This document shows positions 47,240 through 59,098 of a DNA stretch of 64,000 nt, one piece after another. The translations under genes and the position numbers were made by a program. Position 1 is the stretch's first letter. The number at the start of each line of letters is the position of its first letter. The notes beneath the pieces were generated by a model. The model had not been told where the DNA came from and made no database searches. It saw nothing but the letters and a program-made list of their open reading frames with translations. Origin of the DNA: Panulirus ornatus (Eukaryota > Arthropoda > Malacostraca > Decapoda > Palinuridae); the NCBI RefSeq assembly GCF_036320965.1, contig NC_092235.1, forward strand, positions 7,177,404-7,241,403. The letters run 5' to 3'.

Positions 47240-47690
47240 ACCCTGTCCGTGGTTTACCCCATTTGATTCATATGTCCTGCTTCAGTTCACTGATAGCAGG
47301 TCGTCCCCTGTAAATCACATCGCCCCAGTTCACTTTATCCTATACACGCCTCTCACGTGACCTTGAGCATATTCAGGCCCTGATCACTCAAACTCTTGTT
47401 CACTTCCTCCATCCATCTCCGATATGGTCGCCCTATTCTTGTCCCCTACACTTCTGACACATGTATCCTCCTTTAACCTCCCCTCACTCACTCTCTCCAA
47501 ATGTCTAAACCATTTCAGTACACCTCCTTCAGCTCTGTCAACCATGCTCTATTTATCATCACACATCTCTCTTACCTATCATTACTTACTGGATCAACCC
47601 GCGTCACACCACATGTTGTCCTCAGACATTTCATTTTCAACACATTCACTCTATCATCAAATCTTCCTCATACTGTCTCTACCTTCACCG
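47240..47690 (-). mobile_element. old RTE-like LINE 3' fragment
   Basis: The stretch from GGTTTACCCCATTTGATTCA through CACTCAAACTCTTG, CCATTTCAGTACACCTCCTT and CAACACATTCACTC aligns by eye with the C-terminal RT region of the minus-strand LINE at 13.2-13.7 kb. It is heavily diverged and has no open frame on the element strand. Confidence 0.75.
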
Positions 47691-47951
47691 CCGACTGACA
47701 TCACTATTCAAGCTCAGAAATGTCTATACCATCTTTATTGTACCTGAGCCGCGCCCCAGCCAGGTCCTCCTGACTAACTAGAGCCACACACACACACACA
47801 CACAGGCACCAGCTGGACACAATACACAACACAACACACACAATCCTCCTGGGTCCATCTCACACCACCTACCAAGATGTGCTCATCTGGCTGACCACGT
47901 CCACCCCACCAACACCACCAGCTAACCCCCTGCCCCACCCCCGGCACAATG

Positions 47952-47953
<2 letters not shown>

Positions 47954-48024
<71 letters not shown>
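47954..48024. repeat. (CT)n microsatellite
   Basis: About 35 CT units. A short (CA)n run lies upstream at about 47788-47804. Confidence 0.97.
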
Positions 48025-48027
<3 letters not shown>

Positions 48028-49190
48028 ATCCCCACGGACCGCCGTTCGTCAGTACACTCGACTTGTACCAATCACAGCTGGAACACAGAGATATAAGACC
48101 AGTCCTATACCTATCATTGTGAAAGTCATCAACAATCCATGAACAAGTACACAAGCTAAGCAGGTAAACTGCTGCTCAGTTTTCCACTTATCGACTTAGT
48201 TAAGACAAACAAAATATCACCAGGTGTACCACAGTGGTGTGTGCCCGACTGACTCAGTAACATCATTACTGGAACTCCACCAGAGTCTGTGTTGTCGCTT
48301 ACCCCTCCGGAGCCACAGTCGACCGACCCCACATAAATAGCAATTGATAGTTTGAGGAAAATAATGATTCCTGCCTTAAAGGTCAATAGTGAGGAATGGT
48401 CGGTCTTCAAGATTATTGCTCTGATGTTAACAAACATGGCCAAGTGAATCTTGTCATTTGTAGTAGAAACGTTAATTCTATTATGGAAGTGAGTAATGGA
48501 AGGAGTGATGCACATTGATCAGGTGGAGGAAGTAGGTGAGGTAAGGTGTGATGGTCAGTCACACCATTTACATGTTGGTCACAGGAAGAGTTTAGTAAAC
48601 ACTATCGTCTCTCACAAGAATGAACCAGGTTTGTTCTGGAGAAGATAAGAGGAAGGGAGGAAGGCTGCCTAGATGGAAGAGGTCAATTATGGTAAGATTA
48701 CTGGAATGATTGACATTATTATATTTGATGTAGGAATAATGAGCCTCATAGTTTGCCTGATCTTCGTAACGTTCATCACGATCACTTTATGTAATAACTC
48801 ACAATGATATATAATCTCCACATCTCACTCCCTCACTCATACTCTAGTTCTTTAATATAACACATAATTGCTCAGTAACCAAAGATATTAGCGCCGTGTG
48901 CCTTAATTACTAATTCATCCTCATTCTTAATAAAAATGACAAGAACATTCATCTATCGAGGCTTCTAATGAGTCTAATAGTCTATCAATGATGACATTTA
49001 TATTCATCTTCCTTCAACCTTCTGAAATGTTAATCTTCTTTCATGTGTGACCTTAAAATCAGTTCAGGTTTTGCCACACTAAAACCATAAATTCATGAAC
49101 TTGTTATTTTCAACTATTTTACCATTCCAACTGAGTGGAGCAAGACAACCCTTTTTTATTGAAGGATAAGTTATGAAGATTCACTTCTCT
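48025..49190. other. intergenic, no recognised gene
   Basis: A 119-codon minus-strand frame (48156-48515) has no recognised motif. Nothing else was identified. Confidence 0.4.
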
Positions 49191-49510
49191 ACTCTCGTCC
49201 CAAGCCTCTGTCTCCTGTCCAGCCTGACTCTCGTCCCAAGCCTCTCTCTCCTGTCCTGCCTGACTCTCGTCCCAAGCCTCTCTCTCTCTGGTACAACACA
49301 ACCCTCATCCCAAGCCTCTCTCTCTCTGGTACAACCTAACCCTCATCCCAAGCCTCTCTCTCTCTGGTACAACCCAACCCTCATCCCAAGCCTCTCTCTC
49401 CTTCAAAGCCTCACTCTCCGGCCAAACATCTTGTGTTCAGCCTCTCTCATCCCGAGCCTTTCTCTCCTACAAAGCCCCACTCTCATCCCAGGCCTGCCTC
49501 TCCCTCCCTC
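49191..49510. repeat. imperfect pyrimidine-rich tandem repeat
   Basis: Variants of CTCATCCCAAGCCTCTCTCT recur about nine times. They alternate with TCCTGTCCTGCCTGACTCTC in the first part and GGTACAACCCAACC in the middle, giving sub-periods of roughly 33 and 39-43 bp. The opposite strand is purine-rich. Confidence 0.8.
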
Positions 49511-50073
49511 TACACCAGCGGTATTTAAACATTTTCAGTGTTGCATGTCCACATGAATTTGGGGAAGAATTAGAGAAATTATGGAACTCTTTATAATGTG
49601 TCCCATTTTCTCAATGTTGCTTGAAATCTTACAATTGCACATGCCGGGCTACCACAATAACCGCCACCTGATTGCCACTCTCCTGGAGGAGGAGGAAGAA
49701 GCCGATGTTGTGATAGTAAACATCACATGATGTATCACTAATGGTCATAACATCAAACATTATGGCTACACATCCCGACAATCACCAGACTGTGTGTGGC
49801 ACAGCACGAAGGACGGAGTCGCCCGCCAGTCTTGTACGAAGCACAATACAATATCTCACTACTTCCTGCCGCTTTCAATACTTTCTATCAGTCAAGATAC
49901 TCACACTACGTACGTACGTATGTACACCGTTCTATTATCCTTTGTACATCTTCACAACTGGCGTTTTGGACCTTATCTGAATGAGTCACATCAAATGGTT
50001 ATCAAGAACACAGAACACATAACACTTGTCCACTGTCTTTGTCTTTCATACTCTATTTTTCATATTTGTTTGC
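49511..50073. other. intergenic, no recognised gene
   Basis: No family recognised. A (TACG)n-like ACGTACGTACGTATGTACAC lies at about 49908-49927. Confidence 0.4.
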
Positions 50074-50250
50074 CATTTCCCGCAAGAACAAGGTAGCGTC
50101 AGGAATAAGTGAATGAATCCTAGAGGGAAACTTAGCTGGCCTCCTTCCTCTGTTCCTTCATCTGAAAAGTAATACAGAAGGGGAAGATTTCCAACCCACC
50201 CAGTTCCCAACCCTCAGTCGCCTTCCACGACATGCAGGAGAAATGTATGC
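50074..50250 (-). mobile_element. diverged SINE copy, reversed
   Basis: CCATTTCCCGCAAGAACAAG, GGTAGCGTCAGGAATAAG and CCTCTGTTCCTTC are the reverse of the SINE tail. GGAAGATTTCCAACCC and GCCTTCCACGACATGCAGG match the reversed SINE body seen at 54960-55030. It is diverged but in the correct order. Confidence 0.65.
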
Positions 50251-50282
50251 AGACAAATAGACAGACAGACAGACACACACGG

Positions 50283-50340
50283 AGTAGCGCCGAGAATGGA
50301 TAAAGGCAAGCAAGGTATGAATATGTACATGTGTATATAT
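50283..50340 (+). mobile_element. LINE long-3'UTR fragment
   Basis: GCGCCGAGAATGGATAAAGG, CAAGGTATGAATATGTACAT and GTGTATA match the middle of the long LINE 3' UTR at 33968-34020. It abuts the Penelope-like tail. Confidence 0.55.
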
Positions 50341-50344
50341 ATTC

Positions 50345-50432
50345 CTATGAGTCCACGTGGAAAATGAAACACGATAAGTTCCCAAGTGCACTTTCGTGTA
50401 ATAATCACATCATCAGGGGAGACACAAGAGAG
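50345..50432 (-). mobile_element. Penelope-like element tail
   Basis: The reverse complement reads CTGATGATGTGATTATTACA, CGAAAGTGCACTTGGGAACT, TATCGTGTTTCATTTTCC and ACGTGGACTCATAGGAATAT. It lies about 90 bp downstream of the GIY-YIG frame on the same strand, and a second copy of the sequence is at 12885-12962. Both copies end next to TA-rich sequence. Confidence 0.65.
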
Positions 50433-50523
50433 AAATATAACAGTCAGTTGAAATGCATCGAAGAGACGTAGCTAGGGCGCCATTTGGTAAACATGTGATT
50501 GTCCAAGACAGACAACGAGTGTA

Positions 50524-50940
50524 TCATAAATGTATCATTTTGCAAATTCTATCAACAATAAAGTTATCTAATTTGTATAGACCATCACTAATATTAAGAT
50601 TAAAATTCTTTGTGTATTTAATAAAAGAAGATTCAATGATATTTCTCGTGGTAATAGAGTCAGAGTTAATAACTGAGATGGCATTACTCCAGTCAATACA
50701 ACGATCATAGTTTTTAACGTGATTAAACAAGGCATTTGATTCTTGTCCCGTTCTTATACTATATTTATGTTGCTTAAGTCTAACAGAAAGATCCTTACCA
50801 GTCTGCCCAGCATAAAATTCATCACAATTTCCACACGACACTTTATAGATGCAACCAAGAGAATTTTCTGGTTAATTCCTGATTAATATATTCTGTATAG
50901 TATTATTGTTGCTAAAGGGAACATTTAAGGCAACATCTAA
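50524..50940 (-). pseudogene. Penelope-like element GIY-YIG endonuclease fragment
   Basis: On the minus strand, DVALNVPFSNNNTIQNILIR is followed by one stop, then PENSLGCIYKVSCGNCDEFY and AGQTGKDLSVRLKQHKYSIR, NALFNHVKNYDRCIDW, ESSFIKYTKNFNLNISDG and a final stop at 50524. GCIYKV..FYAGQTG is the GIY-YIG core and RLKQH supplies the catalytic Arg region. CGNC within it is typical of Penelope-like elements, where this nuclease follows the reverse transcriptase and opens the target. The RT part is absent, so the insertion is 5'-truncated. The fragment has one nonsense codon. Confidence 0.88.
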
Positions 50941-51940
50941 GATGCGGCCCATCATCTACAGCCGAAAGCAACTCAACATTCGCCCCCAGCTAGATAGTGG
51001 CACGTACCAGGAATCACTTAATTAACTAAAGTAATACAACAACAACAACAACAAAGACAACAATAAGAAAAATCAATGCGTCCAAAAATCTTTACAAAAC
51101 AAAATTGTGCACATTTGTATAAAATAACAAGAAGAAAAACATTGCTACGTAATAGAATTGTACACATTGGTATAGAATAACAAGAAGAAAAACATTGCCA
51201 CATTGCAAAAAAATTTCTATATATGTTACAGAAAAACAACATAGTAATAAAATCAATAACAAAAATACTTATCTAAATAAAGACAGGAAACAGTAGATAC
51301 AGAACATGTTTTGTTATATAACAAAGAATTCTCAAAACAATGCACATCAAACACAAGAAGAAATTCTTAACGAAGACAAAATAAAACAATTTAGAAAGAT
51401 GCAAATTAACAACCCAGTCTGCAATTCAGTGAAAACCTCTGTTTCTTTTTCAACAGAGGAACATGGTACATTACATAGAGGCAGCCAGTACGATGGTGTT
51501 AGGAATGGCTTGGTAAACACCACTACTGCCTGCCTGTGGTCGTTCCCTTCTGCATTACCACATGAAAATGGCCCAGTGTCATCCTCAACACTGCTCATCT
51601 GATTTAGTTCAAATACAAACTATAAATCACTATACTACAACTACAGCAACGAAACTAAACTCACTACAAAGTTATTAACTATAGAATACAAACGAAATAA
51701 CATTACAAACACGAAAAGTATTGAAAACACACACACAGCGGAGCAAAGTCATCTTGCAATTAACTTTTAAATCAAAATGTCGGTGTTGATGTAGTGACGT
51801 CACAACGAGGCCGCCAGTATAACCAGGCGATTAGAAAACTTGTTCTTGTGTGACACACAACTTTGCCACGATACCTCCGCTCTACCTCAACCAATTACAT
51901 ATGATTGTTAAATTATCAAAATGCGTTGCATATACCCTTT

Positions 51941-51942
<2 letters not shown>
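50941..51942. other. intergenic, no recognised gene
   Basis: Two copies of a 53-bp segment with ATAACAAGAAGAAAAACATT start at about 51124 and 51177. A TGACGTCA palindrome lies at 51795-51802. A 98-codon plus-strand frame at 51306-51602 is not recognised. Confidence 0.45.

Positions 51943-52011
<69 letters not shown>
51943..52011. repeat. (CT)n microsatellite
   Basis: About 34 CT units. Confidence 0.97.
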
Positions 52012-52013
<2 letters not shown>

Positions 52014-52180
52014 GTATGGAATAATTCAGTTAAACAGAGAGAGAGACTGCACAACCATATTGCCTCCATATTTACTGAGACTCACAACAGTGATACACCT
52101 TACTTGTATATGGTTTATTCAGACCAGACCAGCTTAGCCCACCTGGACAGACGTGAGATGAGACGTGCAGAGACGGGCAG

Positions 52181-52925
52181 CATGATGACGACCCTGGCTG
52201 CACCTGGACACTGGGGACGTCCAACATGATGACGACCCTGGCTGCACCTGGACACTGGGGACGTCCAACATGATGACGACCCTGGCTGCACCTGCACACT
52301 GGGGACGTCCAACATGATGACGACCCTGGCTGCACCTGCACACTGGGGACGTCCAACATGATGACGACCCTGGCTGCACCTGGACACTGGGGACGTCCAA
52401 CATGATGACGACCCTGGCTGCACCTGGACACTGGGGACGTCCAACATGATGACGACCCTGGCTGCACCTGGACACTGGGGACGTCCAACATGATGACGAC
52501 CCTGGCTGCACCTGGACACTGGGGACGTCCAGCATGATGACGACCCTGGCTGCACCTGAACACTGGGGACGTCCAACATGATGACGACCCTGGCTGCACC
52601 TGGACACTGGGGACGTCCAACATGATGACGACCCTGGCTGCACCTGGACACTGGGGACGTCCAACATGATGACCATGGCTGCACCTGGACACTGGGGACG
52701 TCCAACATGATGACGACCCTGGCTGCACCTGGACACTGGGGACGTCCAACATGATGACGACCCTGGCTGCACCTGGACACTGGGGACGTCCAACATGATG
52801 ACGACCCTGGCTGCACCTGGACACTGGGGACGTCCAACATGATGACGACCCTGGCTGCACCTGGACACTGGGGACGTCCAACATGATGACGACCATGGCT
52901 GCACCTGGACACTGGGGACGTCCAG
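52181..52925. repeat. 44-bp minisatellite, about 17 copies
   Basis: The unit is CATGATGACGACCCTGGCTG, CACCTGGACACTGGGGACGT and CCAA. One copy at about 52669 lacks three bases; a few carry single substitutions (GGACAC/GCACAC/GAACAC). No stop occurs in any minus-strand phase of the unit, so all three minus frames are open for about 290 codons. These are not three genes. Confidence 0.97.
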
Positions 52926-53907
52926 CAGCAGCAGATAATAATGTGGACATGTCTGCCTCCGCTCGTCAACCACCACCTTACGCTGAAGCCTCATAATGAC
53001 TGGATGGAGGAAGGTATGGCGATACACCGTCAGTTTACACTTCATGTTTCTCTCGGTTATAAAACTAAAACAAGAAAATATTACTAAGTTTTAGTATTTG
53101 TATTGTATGACTACAGTTAACCCTTGTGTTAGTAATACAGTGGCCGGAGCGGCTACTGTGACATTGATGTAATATCCATTTGATAAATCTCTATCTAAAT
53201 ATGACCTTCAGTCATAAAGACTGCACCACAAACCTTTCATTGCCTTGAAATCTTAAGAGAATCAATGTTAACTTTTGTATGTTTTATATATGATCCAGTG
53301 ACTTTAACTCCAGCCACCGTTGTAGACAGTCATATCCCTGATATGTGGACACCTGGAACGTTGTAGATAATTTATCATGAAGGTCCCAGTACTGTGTCCA
53401 CGCCACACCCACCCCAACAAAGGGCGCCTGTGGACGACGATGACGTAGGGAGACTCTTCAAGCAAACCTCATCATAAGTTTACAAGGACGATCTCTTTGT
53501 GTTTTCTGTCATCCACTAAGGAATATTTGTCAAGCGTTTGGTGTGTCCACAACTGTTTTATACCTTCGGAGTTATATTTCTTCCTCTTGTGTATCACTGA
53601 TATTGACTCTCGGGTCGCCTAGTTTCACTACAACGAAATTCCAGACGTTACTAAAGGTGAGACGTAAGCCACGTCAGGTAGTCAACAGATGCGACAACTT
53701 GACATAATTATCGTAAAATGGTACATTGGATTGTGTTCCTGCTTGTTTAATTCTTGCTTTGTTTGCATTAACATTTGTCTATTGATTTATAGATTATGGC
53801 TGGAGGTAACCACTATCAACTCTTCATAATTAATGATGGTCTGTGGTAGGTTTACTCCCTACACCCATCATCCTTCTTGGTTCCAAATCTATTTCAGGCC
53901 ACCAGAC
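52926..53907. other. intergenic, no recognised gene
   Basis: No family or RNA gene recognised up to the assembly gap. Confidence 0.45.
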
Positions 53908-54007
53908 NNNNNNNNNNNNNNNNNNNNNNNNNNNNNNNNNNNNNNNNNNNNNNNNNNNNNNNNNNNNNNNNNNNNNNNNNNNNNNNNNNNNNNNNNNNNN
54001 NNNNNNN
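53908..54007. other. assembly gap (100 N)
   Basis: Exactly 100 unknown bases, the usual size of a placeholder, so the true gap length and the adjacency of the two sides are not established. Frames crossing it are meaningless. Confidence 0.99.
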
Positions 54008-54072
54008 TATCCTAACGCTGACTCGCAAAGAATTTTCATTAAAACAAAATGACGAAACAGACATATTTCTAT

Positions 54073-54146
54073 TGTTGGTTAGCTCAGTGGTAAGAGCGTG
54101 AGTCTTACGACACTCAAGGTCGTGGTTCGAGACCCACACCAGACAT
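54073..54146 (+). tRNA. tRNA-like sequence, identity unclear (loop reads TAC)
   Basis: A box TAGCTCAGTGG and B box GGTTCGAGACC are good. Acceptor halves TGTTGGT and ACCAGACA pair except for the centre. The anticodon arm GAGT..ACTC encloses CTTACGAC, one base longer than normal; the nominal anticodon would be TAC (Val). A T-run follows at about 54149. Probably a tRNA-derived repeat or pseudogene. Confidence 0.45.
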
Positions 54147-54681
54147 AATTTTTTTGTCTTTTTCTTTTTTCATTTTGTCCGCATCACATGTGTGCAACAT
54201 TCAGTATTTCGTCCAACGTATAGTGAAGATCTTCACAATAATTGGGGTTTTCGACCTTATCTGAAAGGTCAGGTCCACCAAGACTTCCTAGAAAATCTTC
54301 AGACGCTTCTGCGATCCACCTCCAACTGCTGGGCACCATCAAGTTAACATGGGCCGGACATCGGTTGTGAAAACGACCGTAATCTCTTCCGTATTAGCAG
54401 GGAGATAATGAGGCTCTGTCCTCATACAAGGTCACTAGTTCCAGTCTATTGCTTAGTTCCATCTATTGCTTAGTTCCCTCTATTACTTATTCCAGTCTAT
54501 TGCAACGACAATAAAAATTAAAACTCATTTCTTCGTGGAATATTGAGAGGAAAACACGACAGCAACATGGAGATTTACCCTTTGGTTATTTTGCCGGCTA
54601 GTCGGCAACGGTCGGTCAAACACTATTTTGCCGTGGTAATCTCAGTGCTTCATATAATACTAAGTCCAAAAAAATGTTCTT

Positions 54682-54753
54682 GGGGGCGTAGCTCAGTGGT
54701 AGAGCACTCGCTTGGCATGCGAGAGGACCCGGGTTCAAACCCCGGCGCTTACA
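54682..54753 (+). tRNA. tRNA-Ala-like gene with GGC anticodon
   Basis: Acceptor GGGGGCG/CGCTTAC pairs except G2-A71 and keeps the G3-U70 identity pair of alanine tRNAs. A box TAGCTCAGTGG. Anticodon arm CTCGC-TTGGCAT-GCGAG is perfect, with GGC. T arm CCGGG-TTCAAAC-CCCGG is perfect. TTTTT at 54754-54758 terminates Pol III. Eukaryotes normally use AGC; GGC is unusual. With the 2-71 mismatch, it may be a recent pseudogene. Confidence 0.65.
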
Positions 54754-54786
54754 TTTTTGTTATTTGGGAAATTCATTGTTTTCAGT

Positions 54787-54787
<1 letters not shown>

Positions 54788-54849
<62 letters not shown>
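54788..54849. repeat. (TA)n microsatellite
   Basis: About 31 units between the tRNA-Ala-like gene and the 5S-derived SINE. Confidence 0.97.
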
Positions 54850-54851
<2 letters not shown>

Positions 54852-55075
54852 TCCGATCAGGGAAGTTAAGCAACGTTGGGTCTGGTTAGTACTTGGATGG
54901 GTGACCGCCTGGGAACACCAGATGCTGTTATCCCTGGGGATAGGGAAGAAAGTATACTTGCCACGTATTCCCTGCGTGGCGTACAAGGCGACTAAAATGG
55001 GAGGGAGCAGAAGGCCGGAAATCCTTTACTCTCATTTTCAATTTTTCAAAAGACGGAACAGAGAAGACATAAAGA
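54850..55075 (+). mobile_element. 5S rRNA-derived SINE, 5'-truncated
   Basis: 54850-54934 matches the 3' two-thirds of 5S rRNA: CGTCCGATCAGGGAAGTTAA, GCAACGTTGGG, GGTTAGTACTTGGATGGGTG and ACCGCCTGGGAACACC. The internal promoter parts (A box, intermediate element, C box) are therefore present. Then comes a SINE body (TTCCCTGCGTGGCGTACAAG, GGCGACTAAAATGGGAGG) and TTTTTCAAAAGACGGAACAG, which continues in other copies as the tail at 16179-16298. This copy loses the tail after about 55075. SINEs with 5S heads form the SINE3 class. Confidence 0.82.
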
Positions 55076-55534
55076 TATTGTAAAGATGTAACTAATATAA
55101 GATATAAGAATGATTGGAAGATACGGATGTAGCTGAAACAAGGAGTCAGCGAAGTGTATAGTCTTTGTTACTTCCATCCCTACAACCCTACAACTTGATA
55201 TTGACGAAATCATCTTTATTATTTTCTTTATATCATTTGGTTTTAAAAGAGATTATGCAGCTGGGTTGCCTCTTTCACACAAGAATCTTTGCTGTTAGAG
55301 CCATAAACATCAAAACTTGTAGTAGTATGTATGAGTCATAGACAAGTGGTAAAGATATGTACCATACACAGGAAGGGTTGAACATTCTTTTAAATGAGTC
55401 AAGTGTTACTAGCCTGTGGGAAAACTGCCTCTCACACATCAGACGCCATACACTGAAAGCAAAGTAATTACTCCCGTCTCGTCCGTCACAGGAACAGTGG
55501 TGCTTCCACGCGCGGCTTAACCCGTCTTTTAGCT

Positions 55535-55819
55535 ATGACCACAAATACAAACGAATCTATTATTAACAAAAAAATCATGAATACTGAAATTATTACCACA
55601 GAGCACCGGAAGACAAGAAACTACTTGATAGATTTTCATGTATTAAGTGAAACAGCCAAATATTCAAAACCCCCCAGATCCTATGTCAGAAGTGTGGACT
55701 TAGTGTCACACGAAGATCTGGAATATCATCATCTCAGACATTGGCCTCGATCACAGGAAAACAGTGTTAATCCTTACTGGAGTTACGATGTGACTGATAG
55801 TGAACACAGGCGACCGTAA
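55535..55819 (+). CDS. hypothetical 94-codon ORF, unit C
   Basis: Copy of the unit A and B frames with one substitution near the end (DSEHRRP). Not recognised. Confidence 0.2.
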   Translation: MTTNTNESIINKKIMNTEIITTEHRKTRNYLIDFHVLSETAKYSKPPRSYVRSVDLVSHEDLEYHHLRHWPRSQENSVNPYWSYDVTDSEHRRP

Positions 55820-56293
55820 TAAAAAGAAAGAACGCCATTTCCGGCCTCTTCGATCAGCTATTAACATTCTCGACGCTCAGAAAGCGACGCTCGGTGAAGA
55901 CCAGGTGTATCGGAGGTTCAACAATTGAGAGACAAAAGATTGGCTTTGGAACTTAATGAATAATGCTTGATGTCGAGTAAATAATACATGTCATTCTGGT
56001 GCTAAGGATGGGACTAGATTTATACTTGCGAAGACGTTGTCGAAAACGAGGCAAGTCCATGAATTTAAGTGTTATGCATCAGGACAGAAATACGAAATAT
56101 CAAAGCAATAAAGAAGTAAGGGAGTTTACGTGTGAAACGCTCATCGAGCAAAACACGAGAAGCCCCACACACGATAATTCTTCCATTAAAAGCCACCCGG
56201 CACCTTAAAAATCCTCCCACCACTCCTAACTCAACAACACAAAATCGACAGTTTCCAAAAATATTTTCGTACAAACTGCTCTACTTTCCTCAT

Positions 56294-56384
56294 CCTTCGA
56301 TAGCTCAGTTGGTAGAGCGGTGGACTGTAGTTGGAATCTTAAACAGACATCCATAGGTCGCTGGTTCGAATCTGGCTCGAAGGA
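56294..56384 (+). tRNA. tRNA-Tyr (GTA) with 18-nt intron, unit C
   Basis: Identical in sequence to the unit A and B genes, in the opposite orientation in the window. Exons are 56294-56330 and 56349-56384, with the intron at 56331-56348 (TTGGAATCTTAAACAGAC). A and B boxes are intact. The nearest TTTT terminator is about 40 bp downstream, in TTAATTTTC. Confidence 0.95.
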
Positions 56385-56635
56385 TATACTATTCATGACA
56401 CAACTGTTGTCACAGCCAAGGATTAATTTTCTGTGAGGTTATGTACACGTTCCTATTACTGCTAACGACTCTCTGGATCCTCCATTATCCGTTAACCTTT
56501 AACTTTGGCAAAACTTTTATGCTACATTTAATACAAAAACACTATCAGTATACACATATAAAGATGAATAAATTTCACATGCTACACAACTCAAAGTGGG
56601 AAAATCACGTGACAAATCTCAACAATAAGCTTCAG

Positions 56636-56923
<288 letters not shown>

Positions 56924-57356
56924 TTATTATTATCATTTTGCTTTGTCGCTGTCTCCCGCGTTAGCGAGGTAGCGCAAGGAAACAGACGAAAGAATGGCCC
57001 AACCCACTCACTTACACATATACATACATACACATCCACACACGCAAATATACATACCTATAAATCTCAACGTATATATTCTATGTACACACACAGACGT
57101 ATAAATATATACACATGTACATAATTCATACTGTCTGCCTATATTCATTCCTATCGCCACCCCGCCACACATGAAATAACAACCCCCTCCCCCTTTATGT
57201 GCGCGAGGTAGCGCTAGGAAGACAACAAAGGCACCATTCGTTCACACTCAGTCTCCAGCTGTCATGTAACAATTCACCGAAACCACAGCTCCCTTTCCAC
57301 ATCCAGGACCCACAGAACTTTCCATGGTTTACCCCAGACGCTTCACATGCCCTGAT

Positions 57357-59098
57357 TCAATCCTTGACAGCACGTCGACCCCGGCAAACCACATCGTTCC
57401 AATTCAATCTATTCCTTCCACGCCTTTCACCCTCCTGCATGTTCAGGCCCCGATCACTCAAAGTCTTTTTCACTCCATCTTTCCACCTCCAATTTGGTCT
57501 TCCACTTCTCCTCATTCCCTCCACCTCTGACACATATATCCTCTTTGTCAATCTTTCCTCACTCATTCTCTCCATGCGACCAAACCATTTCAAAACACCC
57601 TCTTCTGCTCTCTCAACTACACTCTTTTTGTTACCACACATCTCTCTTACCCTATTATTACTTACTCGATCAAACCTCCTAACACCACATATTGTCCTCA
57701 AATATCTCATTTCAAGCACATTCACCCTCCTGGGCACAACTCTATCCATAGCCCACGCCTCGCAACCATACAACATTATTGGAACCACTATTCCTTCAAA
57801 CAAACCCATTTTTGCTTTCCGAAATAATGTTCTCGGCTTCCACACATTCTTCAAGGCTCACAGAATTTTCGCCCCTTCCCCCCACCCTATGATTAACTTC
57901 TGCTTCCATTGTTCCATCCGCTGCCAAAACCACTCCCAGATATCTAAAACACTTCACTTCCTCCAGTTTTTCTCCATTCTAACTTACCTCCCAGTTGACT
58001 TGTCCTTCAACCCTAATGTACCTAATAACCTTGCTCTTATTCACATTTACTCTCAACTTTCTTCTTTCACACATTTTAACAAACTCAGTCATCAGCTTCT
58101 GCAGTTTCTCACATGAATCAGCCACCAACGCTGTATCATCAGCGAACAACAACTGACTCACTTCCCAAGCTCTCTCATCCACAACAGACTGCATACTTGC
58201 CCCTCTTTCCAAAACCCTTGCATTCACCTCCCTAACAACCCCATCCATAAACAAATCAAACAACCATGGAGACATCACACACCCCCTGCCGCAAACCTAC
58301 ATTCACTGAGAACCAATCACTTTCCTCTCTTCCTACACGTACACATGCCTTACATCCTCGATAAAAACTTTTCACTGCTTCTAACAACTTGCCTCCCACA
58401 CCATATATTCTTCATACATTCCACAGAGCATCTCTATCAATTCTATCATATGCCTTCTCCAGATCCATAAATGCTACATACAAATCCATTTGCTTTTCTA
58501 AATATTTCTCACATATTTTCTTCAAAGCAAACACCTGATCCACACATCCTCTGCTACTTCTGAAACCACACTGCTCTTCCCCAATCTGATGCTCTGTACA
58601 AGCCTTCACCCTCTCAATCAATACCCTCCCATATAATTTACCAGGAATACTCAACAAACTTATACCTCTGTAATTTGAGCACTCACCTTTGTCCCCTTTG
58701 CCTTTGTACAATGGCACTATGCAAGCATTCCGCCAATCCTCACGCACCTCACCATGAATCATACATATATTAAATAACCTTCCCAACCAGTCAACAATAC
58801 AGTCACCCTCTTTTTTAATAAATTCCACTGCAATGCCATTCAAACCCTCTGCCTTGCCGGCTTTCATCTTCCGGAAAGCTTTTACTACCTCTTCTCTGTT
58901 TACCAAATCATCTTCCCTAACCCTCTCACTTTGCACACCACCTCGACCAAAACACCCTATATCTGCCACTCTATCATCATACACATTCAACAAACCTTCA
59001 AAATACTCACTCCATCTCCTCACATCACCACTACTTGTTATCACCTCCCCATTAGACCCTTTCACCGAAGTTCCCATTTGTTCCCTTGTCTTACGCAC
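57357..59098 (-). pseudogene. LINE reverse transcriptase relic, copy C
   Basis: Contains IVPLYKGKGDKGECSNYRG, EEQCGFRSSRGCVDQVFA, MDLEKAYDRIDRDAL, LLFADDTALVAD and the C-terminal GRPNWRWKDGVKKTL. Broken by the stops and frameshifts shared with unit A. Confidence 0.85.

Noticed and set aside
50345..50432. Hammerhead ribozyme in the Penelope-like tail (CTGATGA ... CGAAA)
   Set aside because: The core-like strings are present and such elements can carry hammerheads. However, the stem II closing pair is T-C, and I could not find pairing partners for stems I and III. A covariance search would settle it.
52072..53045. Three overlapping minus-strand frames of about 290-300 codons
   Set aside because: The 44-bp unit has no stop in any minus phase, so all three frames are open together. 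There is no sign of a real protein.
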